A stretch of DNA of 64,000 nt from Lingula anatina (GCF_001039355.2 NW_019773664.1:1-64000); one strand, 5' to 3'. Positions 25,101-38,158 are shown, numbered from the stretch's first letter. The notes: generated from the sequence alone by a model not told the origin. Made by a program: numbers and translations.

Positions 25101-28100
25101 AATACAATGCAAACTAAGGAGTGGATATATAACATACTGCAAATTATAGAATAACACATTGGGTGTAGAATTAATCAAAGAAGACAGTGGATGAAAAGAT
25201 TCAAATCTTCTGGACAATTCATGTTCATGCATCAACACTGTTGTTGAATTGGCCAATTAAGAATCAGGATGCACGCAGCATGATTTGCTGCATGTCTAAA
25301 GACCTTGATTCGCATGCAAAAGAGAGGGTGAAAATATAAACTACCTTTCCCTTAATCACAGATTCTCCTGGCGAAGACTGGCAGAGGAAAGTCACATTAA
25401 TGTATATATATATATATATATATGTAAGCATATATTTTATTCTGTCTTAATTAGGAAAAAAAACTCGACTAATTCCTCTGAAAGATAAAACCTATCAAAA
25501 TTCTATTTATGAAATATAAAACAGTGGTGAAGGGTATACGTTTTTTAATTGTATTAAAATAACTTGAAGCAGTGATAGAAATATTCTACTTACCATGGGT
25601 TGTAAAGGCATTTCAAACTTCTTTGCCATGACTGGAGTCTTTGATGGTTGTTCTGCTCCTTTCCTATGTTTCCCATGTGTGGGTGGAGAGGGTCTGATGC
25701 CACGAACCACTGATGACACTGTGCTCTCTGTTGCTTTGAAGTTTGTGTCCAACTTTATACTGGCAAGGTTAAAGCTCCCATCTTGGGGGGAACAAAATAA
25801 TTCAATGTGCTAACTTTTTTTTCTATTTTAGAATTAATATAATTTAACTATTTATTTTTACAAGTGCATTTATTTCAATAAAATTAGTGAAATGTCTTCT
25901 TATTATAACTACATTAGGCCATTATAAGTAACAATCACAAAACAGAGACCACAGAGGTGCTCTTTAGACAAAATAAATAAATAAATAAAGCTGAATGTCT
26001 CTGTTATCTTTTTTTTTCCACTCACCACTCATTGGAGAGGGTTTTGCCTTTTCTCCAGATTTTTCCATAGGATCATGCAGTGGTGCCATCCTGTGGTGGA
26101 CTGGTGAGGGATCAAGGGTCAACTCCGCGGCAGGAGGAATGAGGCCCCTCTCTATCAGACTTAAAATACCATGCTTGGCATCATCTTCAGATATAGCTGG
26201 TGGGATCAACTGAAAACAAAAAAAAAAAAGAAAAATAATAATAATAATGAAAAGACAATTGATAACATTGCTTGTCATAGCTGTTTTTCACCCCACTGAT
26301 AGTTGCAGCTTCTCTCTTTTTACCTTGAAGTTCAATGTATTAATCTGTGGATGTATAAAATCATGTTTAATCATGATAATAGTAATAAAACTAATGTGCC
26401 AAGGACACATAAAAAATGATCTTACCTGTGGATCTACTCTGTTAGCCTTGGGGAGGACTGTAAGGTGTTCCACTGTGTTTCCCTTTACAATTTTTGCACT
26501 GGATGGCTAAAATTCACATGACAAATTTGTCAAACTGATAAAATAAATGTAAATTCACAGGAAACTGGCAGGGTGAAATACCTGTTCAGTTACAGCTACA
26601 AATGTCTCTTATGCCCTACAAATGCTTCACCCCATGCCCAAATCATTATTTAAAATATGTAACAATTTCATAAATAAAATATAATAGGACCTGATCAATT
26701 TGACTGAAAACTGAACTCACTGTTGCAGATTTCCTGTCCTCCAGCTGTGGCAACTGTACCCCAAAGTTGTCCTGCATCACTGTTCTGTTCTGAGGGTTGT
26801 GAGGATTCTGGGCAACTCTCATGCTCCAGACTTGTTTCAGCTGAAGACAAACAATGGTATCAAGATTATTACTCTTACTTTGGTTTTGTTTGTCTGTTTT
26901 GTTTCATTTTATTTTTATTTTTCAGTTTCTATTATTATTATAATATATATTATCATTATAATGATATTTTTCATTATTATTTAAGTCTCAAAAATAAATA
27001 AATAAAGAAAAATTACAGCATATCTGAAATGGGAAATTGGAGAGACAAGTATAATACAAAATATACCAGTACCTTCTGACCAGGTGTAGCTCCAGTTAAT
27101 TGGTATCTTGGTGTCTTTCTCCCCAGGGTTAGGACAGGCTGTGTATCCATACCCCTATATAAAGGGTAGCAAATAAATTAAGAACATTTGTCACATAATA
27201 ATTATTTAATCTGACCAGAGACAATCAAAAGAGAGATCAATAATCGACTTATCAAATTATTATAAAATTACAGGATAAAGGGCAAATAGTTTGTATCTTA
27301 TGTTTAGATGTTTTATGAATTAACTTCTCTTTAGTATATTAATATACATATAATTTCCTTTTTAAATCCATTTTCAAAAAGATCCATCTAGGATAAAAAG
27401 AGGTTCAATTAAAAAAAAAGGTGTCTGCAATATGTTGTAACATCACTGAACAAGAAACTCCAAAGCACAGATATAGCATTCTAGCTACTACGCATGAGTC
27501 TTCATGTATTCAAATATTAATAAGCAGCCATTTATATCAAACTTCACATAAACTGTTTACATTTTTTCTGGAAATATTAATTAAAAGCTGATGACATTCA
27601 AACTTAGGATTGACAATCCCTTTAAAATACTACATAGGTGACTATCATGAACAAGAATGGATATCTATTTTAGGAAGATCAACAGATATCACTATCTCTA
27701 AGCAATCACAATTTGGGAAAGACAATAGCAAAACAACACTGAAGGGGGGCAGGCAGATTATGCACATAAGAAATTACCCATGGATTGGCAGGAGTGGAAA
27801 ACTAGATATGAATAAAAAGGAATAATATATGAGGGTATATATCTGGGTATAAAAGGATATAACAGTGTGGTAGAGCAGAGAGTATATCTTAAAGTGCTGT
27901 GATAAAATATTTAATATTACGCATAAATTACTTATAACCAGAAATGAAAAGTAACTTTTGAAATAAAAAATGTATACATGTAAACATTTTAAAAATTTAG
28001 ATCTTAAATAGATATATATATATATATATAAAATAAAACAGTATGATAAAAAATAATAATAAGCACTGAATAACTAGCAACATGTTGTCTACTGCTGCGA

Positions 28101-30509
28101 TGCAAAGCAATAAACAATTACCTGAGGAGCTCGCTAAGAAAAATAAAAATAACAAACAATGTCAACGACTAAATCCAAGGATTACTGTATTACAATTACA
28201 CTAGTAATCAGTTGTCTTTTTAAAGCAAATGACACATCAGCTACATGTTGCCATCAAAATCTTCAACCAACGACTCTACTTCCACATCATCCACAGCAAA
28301 ACACTTCTATTTGAGCTAAAAACCACACTATTATTTTCCAATTTTCAAAACTAAAAAAAAAACAGAAGTGTTTAAAAAATACCTTGTTTCTATCAAGGTC
28401 CTGCTGCCGGGTCTCCTGATCTCGTCTCCTCTCTGAAGGTCCCATGTTGACTCTACAACAGGCCCTGTGTAAGATTGTTCCCTCTGTTGCAGTTGTGCCT
28501 CTAGAGATGGTAGAGTGGAAAACTGCTGGTTGATCTCTCCAACTACCTGCTCTGACCTCACCTAAAAAGTAAAAAAAAAATTAAATCATATTTCATTGCT
28601 TCAATCATTATTGTTTTGATACTTTGTAATTTTTCAAACTGTAAACTTTTAAAGGTGCTATTCAAGATTTTCGTGCCAATTTAAATTTTCCTTGAGAAAA
28701 ATAACAATATTTTCCAACCACTTCAAAGACCCTTGCCTGTACTTTGATGAGATATTTTCCACCATTTCTAATCAAATAACTTATTTCTTGGCAAATCAAA
28801 ATTTATTTGGACCATCATTAATCTTCCTGACATTCCAAAAGGAAATAACATATTGAGGTAATTTTATCTTTGGGGCTTTATTGCTTTCCGAATCTGAAAG
28901 GGGAAAGCTTGGCAAGATATCTAAGTTAAAAATTTTGAAATGCATATTTCTATTTAGCTCATTCTCTGTCTGGCTTTTTGTTCTATTCATTTATTAACTT
29001 AATAAAATTAAATAAAAAAGCAAGTGTTTTATATTAATAAAATTGTATATGTGGGAACAGGGTGATGAAAAAATCGATCAAATTTATTACCGAATGTTTT
29101 GTGCTAAAAGCTCCTCTCAGTGATATGTTTAACACATGACTGCACTGCACCAACACTCATACAAGACCAGTCTAAAGGAACTATCGATCATTTAAAGCAG
29201 TCAAAGCACTGAATAACAGAACCTATTACCTGTACAAAGTAAAATGGTGCACAATGCAAACATGTGCCTTACTGACTACATATTTACTAGTAAAATCAAT
29301 ATCCTTCAATAAGTAATCTGAATCTTATTTTCGTTATACTTGTTCTGTTTATCTTTACTCAGGAGGAAGGTTACATTATTCCCACACATTCTTACTGTAC
29401 AGGAACCTAAGCTTAGCTTCTTTTACATGTATCAACGGAGTAAAAGCAAGACCAACTTGTAGATTTGGAGTTATCTTACAGCAAAGCAAAAATGCAACAA
29501 TCTTGACACTTTGATTATCAAAACATATACCTGCCCCAGTACAAGAAATGGGTCTTTAAATTTCCAGTCGCAGACTTATTTTAGCATTAAAAAATATATA
29601 TTACATTTGAATCAAACATTTTTACAAAAATATGCTTTTCCGTTTACTAAAATTATTTTAAGTGCTTTTACACTTGTTTAACCAAAGAAAATGAGCTTAA
29701 TGCCTAAAAATGCTTAAAATTATTTTATGAGGCCTTATAATATTATTACAATTTTAGTCCAAGGTTCAACTACCAAATGAATATCACATGCAGTGGTGCA
29801 ACATACATGTACATGTACTGGTACTGGTACTGGTACCTTTAAAATCTTGATGAAGTTGATGTACTGTATACAATTTTGATACTTACCTTTAAATCATGTT
29901 CAGTTTTGTTGATAGCATTCTCTAGAGCTGTCAAATCAATAGTCCCATTTTGAGCTTGGGTGAGCAATTTGTGCTTCAACTGGTGAAGGTCTTCTTGAAC
30001 CTACATGTACATTTAAATAATATTTTTGAGATAATTAATTGTGATTGTTGGTCAAACATTACAATGAAAGTATTGATCATTAATAGTACTGTTTAATTTC
30101 AATGTTATTTTGATTTTCATATATTTATGTAAACTGCAACACAGACACAGTATTTTGATAGTCGTTCAATGTATTAGAACCACCCTATTTTTTCTTAATT
30201 GTGTAAACAAGCAGTAGAGTCTCTTGATTTATATCCAGTTAATTAGGGATATAACAACTCTGGTGTGTTCTGTATTATACAGTAGTATTGGCAAATCATA
30301 TCTATAAATACTCACTTCATAACGAAATCAATATTATCAAAAGTTTCATGCGCTTCGATTTTGAGACAACTCGACCTCTTCGGCAGCAAATCATTATTTG
30401 TCAATTTAATTTCGTCTTGGATTGGGTGACAATCTTTCTGGAATTAAATCTTACTTACCTTCACTAGTATTTGCCCAACTTCTTCTGGGTGGTTATTTAC
30501 ATCTGCCAT
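18315..30509 (-). CDS. IQCH: IQ motif-containing protein H with ATP-grasp-like C-terminus
   Basis: Twenty-five exons join in phase to about 1150 residues (human IQCH 1027). Exons from the start: 30459-30509, 29887-30000, 28383-28561, 28122-28133 (12-nt microexon), 27073-27154, 26721-26840, 26426-26506, 26026-26209, 25594-25781, 25345-25377, 24909-24980, 23777-23988, 23417-23525, 22977-23204, 22664-22814, 22213-22388, 21659-21931, 21137-21325, 20881-21001, 20262-20536, 19842-20015, 19345-19476, 18975-19036, 18591-18699, 18315-18440. An IQ calmodulin-binding motif ([13 protein letters not shown]) lies at about 494-506. The C-terminal part (from about 640) resembles an ATP-grasp fold, with [16 protein letters not shown] near 775 and [13 protein letters not shown] near 945. 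The vertebrate protein is associated with sperm and cilia and binds calmodulin. An acceptor-like site just upstream of the ATG implies a noncoding first exon. It is head-to-head with AAGAB. Confidence 0.93.
19097..19137. repeat. GT microsatellite in an IQCH intron
   Basis: About 20 uninterrupted GT units between exons 22 and 23. Confidence 0.9.
20192..20305. repeat. 57-bp tandem duplication covering the end of IQCH exon 20 and its splice donor
   Basis: 20192-20248 and 20249-20305 are adjacent direct copies differing at about 3 of 57 positions. The right copy is the true end of exon 20 plus the first bases of the intron (minus-strand sense). The left copy lies in the intron and keeps the same GTAAGT donor. 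Reading through to it would meet an in-frame TGA at the first donor, so it is probably a decoy. Confidence 0.9.
25411..25432. repeat. TA microsatellite in an IQCH intron
   Basis: About 11 TA units; a shorter one lies near 28012-28030. Confidence 0.85.
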
Positions 30510-30855
30510 AATCGGCATAGCTATATCTGAAAATATTAGACATAAAAAGGGGGTTCAACTCATAAAACAGTAGCTTATTCCAGTGCTCGCCATAGTTCAA
30601 TGTAACTCGGCAACTGGCAACAGACATAACAACATGATTTGCAACGTCATGAATTTATGTGTGGGCTAGAAGTGAGGTTTCAAGATAAGCTGGCATATTT
30701 GCCAATTTTACAATGAATTTATGATCAAAAGAAAAAAATTGTTTAGGTTAGACTTTTAATAAGGCTTTGTTAATATATTACTTCATAACGTTAAAAGAAA
30801 ACAACAACAATGTCTTGTCTTGGCAAAAATACCACAAGGGGGCAGATAAGTCCAA
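30510..30855. promoter_or_regulatory. Bidirectional promoter region, IQCH / AAGAB
   Basis: 346 bp separate the divergent start codons. GTAACTCGGCAAC at 30602-30614 resembles an RFX X-box (GTNNCY, short spacer, RGYAAC) and a further GGCAAC half site follows at 30616-30621, about 95-110 bp from the IQCH ATG. RFX factors drive ciliary genes, which fits IQCH. An acceptor-like tract just before the IQCH ATG suggests that its transcription start lies inside this region in a noncoding exon. Confidence 0.45.
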
Positions 30856-33290
30856 ATGGATTCCCCTTGTGTTCTTGTTGCAAGCTGCACGGAGTTTTCT
30901 CCGTTTGACCTGGCTAAACGTAGGTTGAACTCAATCTAACGATTTCAACGTGTTAACTCTTTTTTATCTTAAAATATGAAGGTCATATAACCTGTTGAGT
31001 GATTAGTGTAAAATGGATTCGCCTTGGGAATTTGCCACCTCCCACTCCTTGCACTCTGCAGTAATTAATGATTATTGTAGTTAACGTTTACCAACCGTTA
31101 TTCTCCGAACTTGGCTATTGTTATAGATGATTTAAGTTATAATTTATGAGCTTATATTATTGCTGCTAATATTTGTGTAACATAGTTCTGCATCACGAAC
31201 AGAATCATAACCTTATTGTTCAATCAATTTTGACATTTCAAGTTATTCAAATGATTTAAAGGAAATAATTTAGTTCATCAAAAGTATTTGCTTATTCTCA
31301 TGGGATATTTTTTTTCCAGAGATACTCACGGCTGATGCCCTACCAGATCCCAGGCAGCGTCTAGAAGGAATACTAGCATACCCTTGGCACATTAACACAA
31401 AATATTACACTGCCAATGTGGACATTTGTGTTACAGAAAAGCGAACCATTGGGGACCAGAAGTTTGCAGAATCAGTTGAAGCATTTATTGTTTATTTTGA
31501 TAGCAAAGATGTAAGTTATGTCTATAGCAGAAGGATTTCTTTATTTTTGCTGTTAGTGGAATATTGACAGGGGCGGATCCAGATATATTTTCTGACAGTC
31601 ATCCTAATTATCTTTGTTGGTCCATCCTCCATTTTTGACCGTCTTCTGACAGAAAAAAAATTGGTACCCATCAATGTAAACTTGAAAATCTGACCATCTT
31701 CCAGAAGATCCAGAAGACGACCTCAATCCACCCCTGATTGATGTAAACAAAATATATTTATGGGCTTTGTTGCCATTTGGTTATACAGTGTTCATGTACG
31801 TATGGTACATGTACTATTTAAGAATAAATGTACAGCAGCTTGATATGAAGTAGATCTATGCTTTTGTCCTAACATACCCCTGTAGTACCTTTTTATTTGC
31901 ATATTTCATATCAGTAATTATTTGTACTTGTAATTTTATGCATCAATCCAAAACAAAGTGAAAAATGTGGTCACATTTGTGACCCACACATTTTGTGTAA
32001 TATTTACATAATTATTTTATATCGTTTGATTTATTGATTCTTTCCATATTGGAGGGTACTATAGTATAAAGAGAAAAAAATGATAAGACAAAATTATGCA
32101 AATATTACACAAATTGTTCATCACTGATGAGAATCAAATACTTTGCTGACCCATATTTTTATTGAATCATTTCAGGTGGGGAGTTTTGAACAAGTGAGAT
32201 CCTGGCTTCCATTTATCAAAGAAATTGAACCATCCGTTCAGATGTTGATCTGTGAATGCTGTGATCACAGTGATGGTAAATATTGTTAACAGTTATTTTT
32301 GATACAACCTGCTTCAAAATTAGGGTAATTTCTGGTTGAGCACAGTTGCACCAGATATTGTTAATTTTACAGACTAAAACATTTTTACCTGTTTAAATAT
32401 AAATGTTACCTTTTATTGATACAATCAACATTGTTCTTCACAGCTGTTCCTAGACAGAGGGTTCTGAAGTGGTGTCTGGATAACACATTTGAACTAGTGG
32501 AACTAAACCCTGTTCAAGACAGTGGAAGTGAGGAAGGTATGACATTGAGGACATTCTGTGCTGAATTTTAGAAAGATGTGCATGTTTTAATTTGAGAACA
32601 GACCCTAGAGTTTAGATTAATGAGAAAATATCTTCATTGGATCTGTAAACAGTTAAACTGAAATAATGTCTGTTATAAATGTCTGCACTATTTAAAAAAA
32701 ATAAGAATCTAATTATATCTTTTCAGTGTGGAGTGATATTTCACCAATCACCACACCAGTAAACAATAATTTATTTTAGAATATGTAAATTTTTTGTAAG
32801 TCACTTTGGTAAAATAAGCCTAAAAATTTTAGTTTGCTGATCTGTTATGAATACTGAACAAAAATCTGTAATTTATATTACCCTTTTGTGTCTTTTTTAG
32901 ATGATTTCCAAGAGACAACTGGTATGAAAAGAATTATTCAAGCATTACATGCTCATACATGGTCAAATTTGGAAATGAAAGGCAAGTTAAATTAAACCTA
33001 AAAAGGCATGTCACACAAAAGCCTTAAGAGTTGTAAACCCTAAACACATTATATTGTATTTATCTCATATATAATATCTTTCTATTTTAAGTTCATGCAT
33101 GTTGCACTTTATGTCTCCTCCATCCACTAATTTTCAGAATTTAGTTCAAATGAACTAATTTCAAGTGGATGCATTAAAATAAAATGTAACAATGATATCA
33201 GGTTTGTGCTGGAATTTGGCCCATGGGCAGACCCTCTTTATTCCAAATAAAACTCTGTGAACTAACCTGAATGAACATAACTACAAATAA

Positions 33291-33344
<54 letters not shown>

Positions 33345-34863
33345 TAGAACAAATGAGGTGATAAAGTATTGATTTGTGGGGTTGCAAAAACGCCCCCACA
33401 TACTTGTAGAACAATGAATAAAGGTAGGGGATGTGAATACTTTGATTTTCAGATATATTATAATCACATCCTTTGGGAAATTTGGATATATTGACATTTA
33501 TTTAAATGTATTTAAGATACAAACAAACTTATTTTTAATTGTAGAATTAGTTAATTTTTTTCCCATTATAGACCGGCCAGCATTTAGAAGTCCCTATTTT
33601 GAGCAACTGATGGTGGAGGAGAAAGCAGAAAAAGATGCTGCCAAACTTCAAAGTGGTACAAACACAGAGAATTCTACAGACAGTGCAGATAATTCCCAAA
33701 TACATGCTCATTCCATTGATAATATTCAAGGAGAGCTAAGTAAAAGTTTAGCTGGTGCTTCAAAACCTGATAGTGAAGAAGCTGTAACTCAGAATGCTAA
33801 CAGTTGGTCTACCTCAGCAAATGATAAAGAAACGGGTGGTGCATCTGATGATATGAAAGTGAAGAAGGGAGAAAAAACAAGAAAAAGCAAGGAACAAATA
33901 CAGGAGGAGAAGATTGGTAAGTTTCTTCTTTGGCTTAGTTTTAAATATTATTACATTTTAACAGTTGATAAAAAAAAAAAAAAAAAAAAAAACAGAGATA
34001 TGCATCCAGTGGCTTTTTTTACAGATGTTATTGTCATATACTAAAAATTGAAATTCAGGCTGATTATGAATGAAATGTACAAAACCATTGACAATTAAAA
34101 TGGTGTTTTTCCATTGTAAGAATTTCTTTTATTTATTTATTTATTTTTTTTTTTGCAGATTCTCTAATCAAAGATGATGACCTTTCTATGTTGGCAGCAT
34201 TAGGAAACAATGAATCAGATCATGAAACCTTTGAAGAGTTGTTTGCAAAGATGAGGATTATGAAAGGTACTGGTTCTATATGCATTTTTTAAGTATTGTA
34301 GATTGAAATCAAAGCTGTGTTGTTTTTTGTTCACAAATTAAGTTTGATTTAATAGGTCATATAATTTTTCAAGTGCACAGTGGTAGGTGTTATGTGCATG
34401 AATCAGGAGACAATTTGGATGGTTGGTTTTTTATGTACATCTTTCTCGGGTATCACAAAACACAATTATGACAGTGCTTTCATTAGAATTTGATTTTTAT
34501 ATCAGAGACAGCAGAGTCGCTTCCAGCAGAGGAGAGAAAATTGTATGCAGAAAAGGTAACTTACAAATGCATTACTTTAATTTGCATTTTGTTTGCCATT
34601 AAAGGATTTTTAAGTGTATGAATGCTCAGGTTTATATTAGCGTTAAATCAGTTCTATGAAGTGGCAGTGCTTGAAGCATTTTGTGCAAATATTCAATTTT
34701 GTTTCATATTTAGGTCGCTCTTTAGCAAGTCAATATTTTTTGCATCCTGTTTACATGTTGAACTATGCATTTTTAGGTCGCAATATCATTCTGGAAAGCA
34801 ATAGGTGGGGATGAAGATGAAATTGAAGGACTTGATAGTGATGATGGAGGGGGAATGGACTAA
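30856..34863 (+). CDS. AAGAB: Alpha- and gamma-adaptin-binding protein p34
   Basis: Nine exons join in phase to about 372 residues (human 315): 30856-30919, 31320-31510, 32176-32275, 32444-32536, 32901-32981, 33572-33916, 34159-34266, 34506-34555, 34777-34863. The N-terminal Rossmann-like domain is clear (PCVLVASCTEF, PWHINTKYYTANVDICV, AFIVYFDSKD, WCLDNTFELVELNP, GMKRIIQALHAHTWSNLEMK). A Ser/Glu/Lys-rich linker (about 177-290) follows, longer than in human, then the conserved C-terminal segment (ETFEELFAKMRIMK, VAISFWKAIGGDEDEIEGL). AAGAB is a cytosolic chaperone for assembly of the AP-1 and AP-2 clathrin adaptors. Intron 5 uses a GC donor (AAAG|GCAAGT). Intron 2 contains a MITE. An acceptor-like TTTAG|GTCGC near 34714 leads to an early stop and is ignored in favour of 34777. 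The start was chosen because only this first exon fits the splice phase and the family N-terminus. Confidence 0.92.
31568..31736. mobile_element. 169-bp MITE in AAGAB intron 2
   Basis: The ends are inverted repeats, CAGGGGCGGATCCAG at the left and the reverse complement of CAGGGGTGGATTGAG at the right, flanked on both sides by ATTGA (31563-31567 and 31737-31741), a likely 5-bp target-site duplication. It is non-coding. The ends recall hAT-type termini, but hAT elements usually leave 8-bp duplications, so the family is open. Confidence 0.8.
33293..33341. repeat. TA microsatellite in AAGAB intron 5
   Basis: About 24 uninterrupted TA units. Confidence 0.9.
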
Positions 34864-35369
34864 AGCATTATCAGTGGTTAATATATTAATAGCTGTGGCC
34901 ATTTTTGAATCACTACAGACAAGAAATAGACATACTTGATTTTTCCATTCCTTTTAACACACAATATATATGACATTGAATGCAAATAGTTTTAAGAGAA
35001 ACAACACAAGATGTTTGTATGTATAATAATATAATCAGTACTTTTTATTTCCTCAGTAAAACATAATAAAAATAAAAAAAATAAAAAATGTAAAACTAAT
35101 TTAAGCAATTTGAAAAGAAAGGTATCATTGGGCTTAGACTGTCAATGTATTAAATATATGTGATATTTGTACTTTAATTTTTTGTGTGTACCACTTATAT
35201 TAATGGTATGATACAAATGTGATTGTAAAAGATTCAGATTTTAACAAGTCTGATTTACATAACAAAATAGTATAAGTAAAACATACTCTCATTTACTGTG
35301 TAACAAACGATGAATTTCTTAGAATTGTATGGAACTGAGCAATGCATGTATATTAAAGTCCTCTGAATA
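34864..35369. other. Convergent intergenic region, 3' UTRs of AAGAB and TIPIN
   Basis: 506 bp between the facing stop codons. Several AATAAA hexamers near 35065-35085 could serve as AAGAB polyadenylation signals. No other feature seen. Confidence 0.5.
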
Positions 35370-37657
35370 TTAAACAACGACACCTGTTTCAAGGTCTACA
35401 TTTGTGGTGTCCTTTAAAGTGGCTCTATTTTTATGTTCTGTCTCTTCATTTTCATTGTCTGTTGAAGATTTTGGAATACTAGATTGTATATCATTTATTG
35501 CATTTTCATCTTCTTCAAGACTCGCGAGTATCTCCTCTTCTGTCTGTTGGTCTGTCCCAGTCTGTGGCTTTTCCAGTGATGCCTCTTTGTCGTTGACCTC
35601 TGTCACAGAATTCTTTTCTTCCACTTGTTGATTTTTCAAAACATCACCACAACTTAATAAAATTTCATTTTCTGTTGGAAAGTCATCATCATCATCTGCC
35701 AAGTCTTCAAATGTCTGTGATTTGGTTGGATCAATACTTGTATCAGCATTGTCTTCACTTGCAGGCTTTTGGACACTTTCTGACATGTTAGTGGAGGGGT
35801 TTGATTGATTTTCTTCTACATGTTGCTGCTGTTGATCTGATTGTGGTGCTGAATAACAACATAAATTCATAGTTTTATATGTGCCTTTATAGATGAAAAT
35901 GCAGTATTTGCATGAATTTAATCATCATAAATTTGAATAGATAGCAATCGTATCTCACCCGAGTCCTTGTTCTTCAATTTGCTCATTCTTCTCTCCTTTG
36001 CGAGTTGCTTGTTCCTTTCCATTCTAGCAAGCTGTTCACAAGTCATGGACTAGAAACGAGACAACAATGAAATATTGAAAAAATTTTATCAGGTAACATT
36101 TGCAAAACGGGCTACAAATAGCAAAAATATTAAAATTAGGTCAATTTGTGTGAAAATAACTAAATCAATGAATATTAAATATAATTAAAAAAAAAACTAC
36201 CTTTGAAGATGGTGTTGACAGTGGCCTATCATTTTGCCTAACGGGGCTTACTGCTCCATCTGATAAATGTGATGGAGGAGACTCCATTGCAGTCTGCTTC
36301 TTTGCTGCTTCTTGCCTCATCATTTCATCAAATGCTTCTTCTGCATCCATGTCTTCCACTTCATCAGCAGCCTACATTGTAAGAAAAGTAAGTGACATGT
36401 ACAATAGACAAGTATTAAATCAATATTAAATGTTTAAATATAAAATTTATTTTCTATATGATATTTTTGAACCAAATATACAACTTAAAGTAGTGGACCC
36501 CTGCCTTCCTACTGCCTATACAGACTAACATTAGCTTTTTACAAATACTTCACAATGAACTGTTTATAGTGAACTGGATACCACCTAAGTCATGGTCTTT
36601 AGTTTCTAGTGCTTTGAGTGAATGAATGACTGTACTAAGTCCGCTTTCTTTGAAAGATCGTACAGAAATACATAATAATAATAATAATAATAATAATAAA
36701 AGGTAAATTCCTCCTATCACCCCCACATCATGTGACATGAAATCAAATCTCACCTTTTTATTTTTAGAATCGTCTTCATCACCACTATCATAGTTCCTTG
36801 ACACAAAATCATCATCCATGAGTGGAATGTCACTGCGAATCTTCTTCACACATGTCTGCAAGTAAAAAATGCAATACATTTGCAGAAAAAAATTACTCGT
36901 CTCTAAGTATTATCTCTGCAATATCTGAAATATCCAAACTGTTAAAAATCTATGAAAACAGATGGTAATAAACTTTTTTTAGACTACAAAAAAAAAAAAA
37001 AAAGTTTCTTGTTTTTAATTGAAATGAAGTGCTTAATAAACACTGAAAAAAAAAAAACTATTTAATTTTATACATTTTTCTAAATTTTAAAGATTACTGA
37101 TTCTACTTATTAATTTTTATACATCTCACAAACCTGTACTTCCTTTTTAGCCCCAAGTCTTTCACACCTCTCCAGTAGCTCATCAAATGGCATTTTAGGG
37201 AATAACCTATGACCCCAGTGCTCTAAAATCTGCATCATTCGGCGCAAATCTTCACCCTGAGGAGAAAATAAATAATATACATTACTTTTTTCACAAACAC
37301 ACCCCAAAAAATTTTAAAACAACAAATGCCAGAATAAAATTTTAAAACAAAAAGTCTTTTTTCATTAGCTTGAAAGAATTACTTTATTTACCAGTTACTT
37401 ACCTCATGTCCTCTTCCTTTAAATTTGACATCTTTAAATAATTTGGGAAGAAGTGGAATTCCCTTATCACTTGTTAACCTGAAATATGCATAAGACGGTT
37501 AATTATGGATTTTTTTTTATCACTCAATGGTTTTATATTTGGTATTGCGAAAATTTCAGCATTTATAATATCTCCTAGGATTTTCATTATATTTCACTTC
37601 CATTTTATATGGAATAGAAATTCAAAGTTTTGTGTATGAAAACTCTTTTCATGCCTG

Positions 37658-37700
<43 letters not shown>

Positions 37701-38157
37701 GTACTTCTGTTATGATCCAACTTCATGGCAAAAAATTAAAATTACCTGGTTGAATCCATCTTTGGTTGTGGTCTTTTCACCACCCTCTTGGCAGCACCTG
37801 CTTTGATGTTTTTCAGTTTAGATAAATCATGGCCATCTTCACCTTTTGAGCAAGTTAAAGAGAAAATATGAGTGCAAATATGCAATTTCATCTTGTGAAT
37901 TCAAAATGCATGTTCTGCATATGCCATAGGCAGTAAATACAACTAACAACAATATGTGAAATACTGAATGGGGTTTCATGATTGTATATAAGCAAAAAAA
38001 AAAAAAAAATCCGTGAAAAAAAAATCTAGTTCAGCAATCTAAGCACATTATCAACCTAAAAATGGGCATTGTTATTTGCAGCTATATTTCAAGAATGTGT
38101 GTTAAAGGAAATTAATTTATTATTTTGAAAATTTATTTGATTTATTTTACCTTCTTC
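35370..38157 (-). CDS. TIPIN: TIMELESS-interacting protein, N-terminus missing at a gap
   Basis: Exons in phase: 38151-38157 (partial, cut by the N at 38158), 37746-37842, 37403-37478, 37134-37256, 36754-36855, 36201-36371, 35959-36049, 35370-35848, about 380 residues. The Swi3 domain is clear: [33 protein letters not shown] and [14 protein letters not shown], then [35 protein letters not shown] matches the RPA32-binding helix of vertebrate TIPIN. The C-terminal tail is acidic. TIPIN with TIMELESS forms the fork protection complex, stabilising stalled replication forks and supporting checkpoint signalling in the nucleus. The acidic N-terminus expected from the family is absent: after 7 nt of the first visible exon an N occurs, then a BEL/Pao fragment. 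Upstream exons lie either in the unassembled gap or beyond the mobile elements; an E2F-type promoter and a donor-like site at about 41.65 kb support the latter. Confidence 0.92.
37663..37697. repeat. TA microsatellite in a TIPIN intron
   Basis: About 17 TA units. Confidence 0.9.
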
Positions 38158-38158
38158 N
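38158..38158. other. Assembly gap (single N) at the TIPIN 5' exon
   Basis: A single N separates the last 7 nt of a TIPIN exon from retrotransposon sequence, so an unknown length is missing or misjoined. Confidence 0.85.

Noticed and set aside
31013-31060. ATG followed by a short open stretch and GTAATT, resembling an AAGAB first exon
   Set aside because: Its splice phase (0) does not match exon 2, while the ATG at 30856 with donor at 30920 gives phase 1 and a family-like N-terminus.
34710-34740. Alternative acceptor TTTAG|GTCGC before the last AAGAB exon
   Set aside because: It meets a stop within three codons; the near-identical acceptor at 34776 gives the conserved C-terminus.
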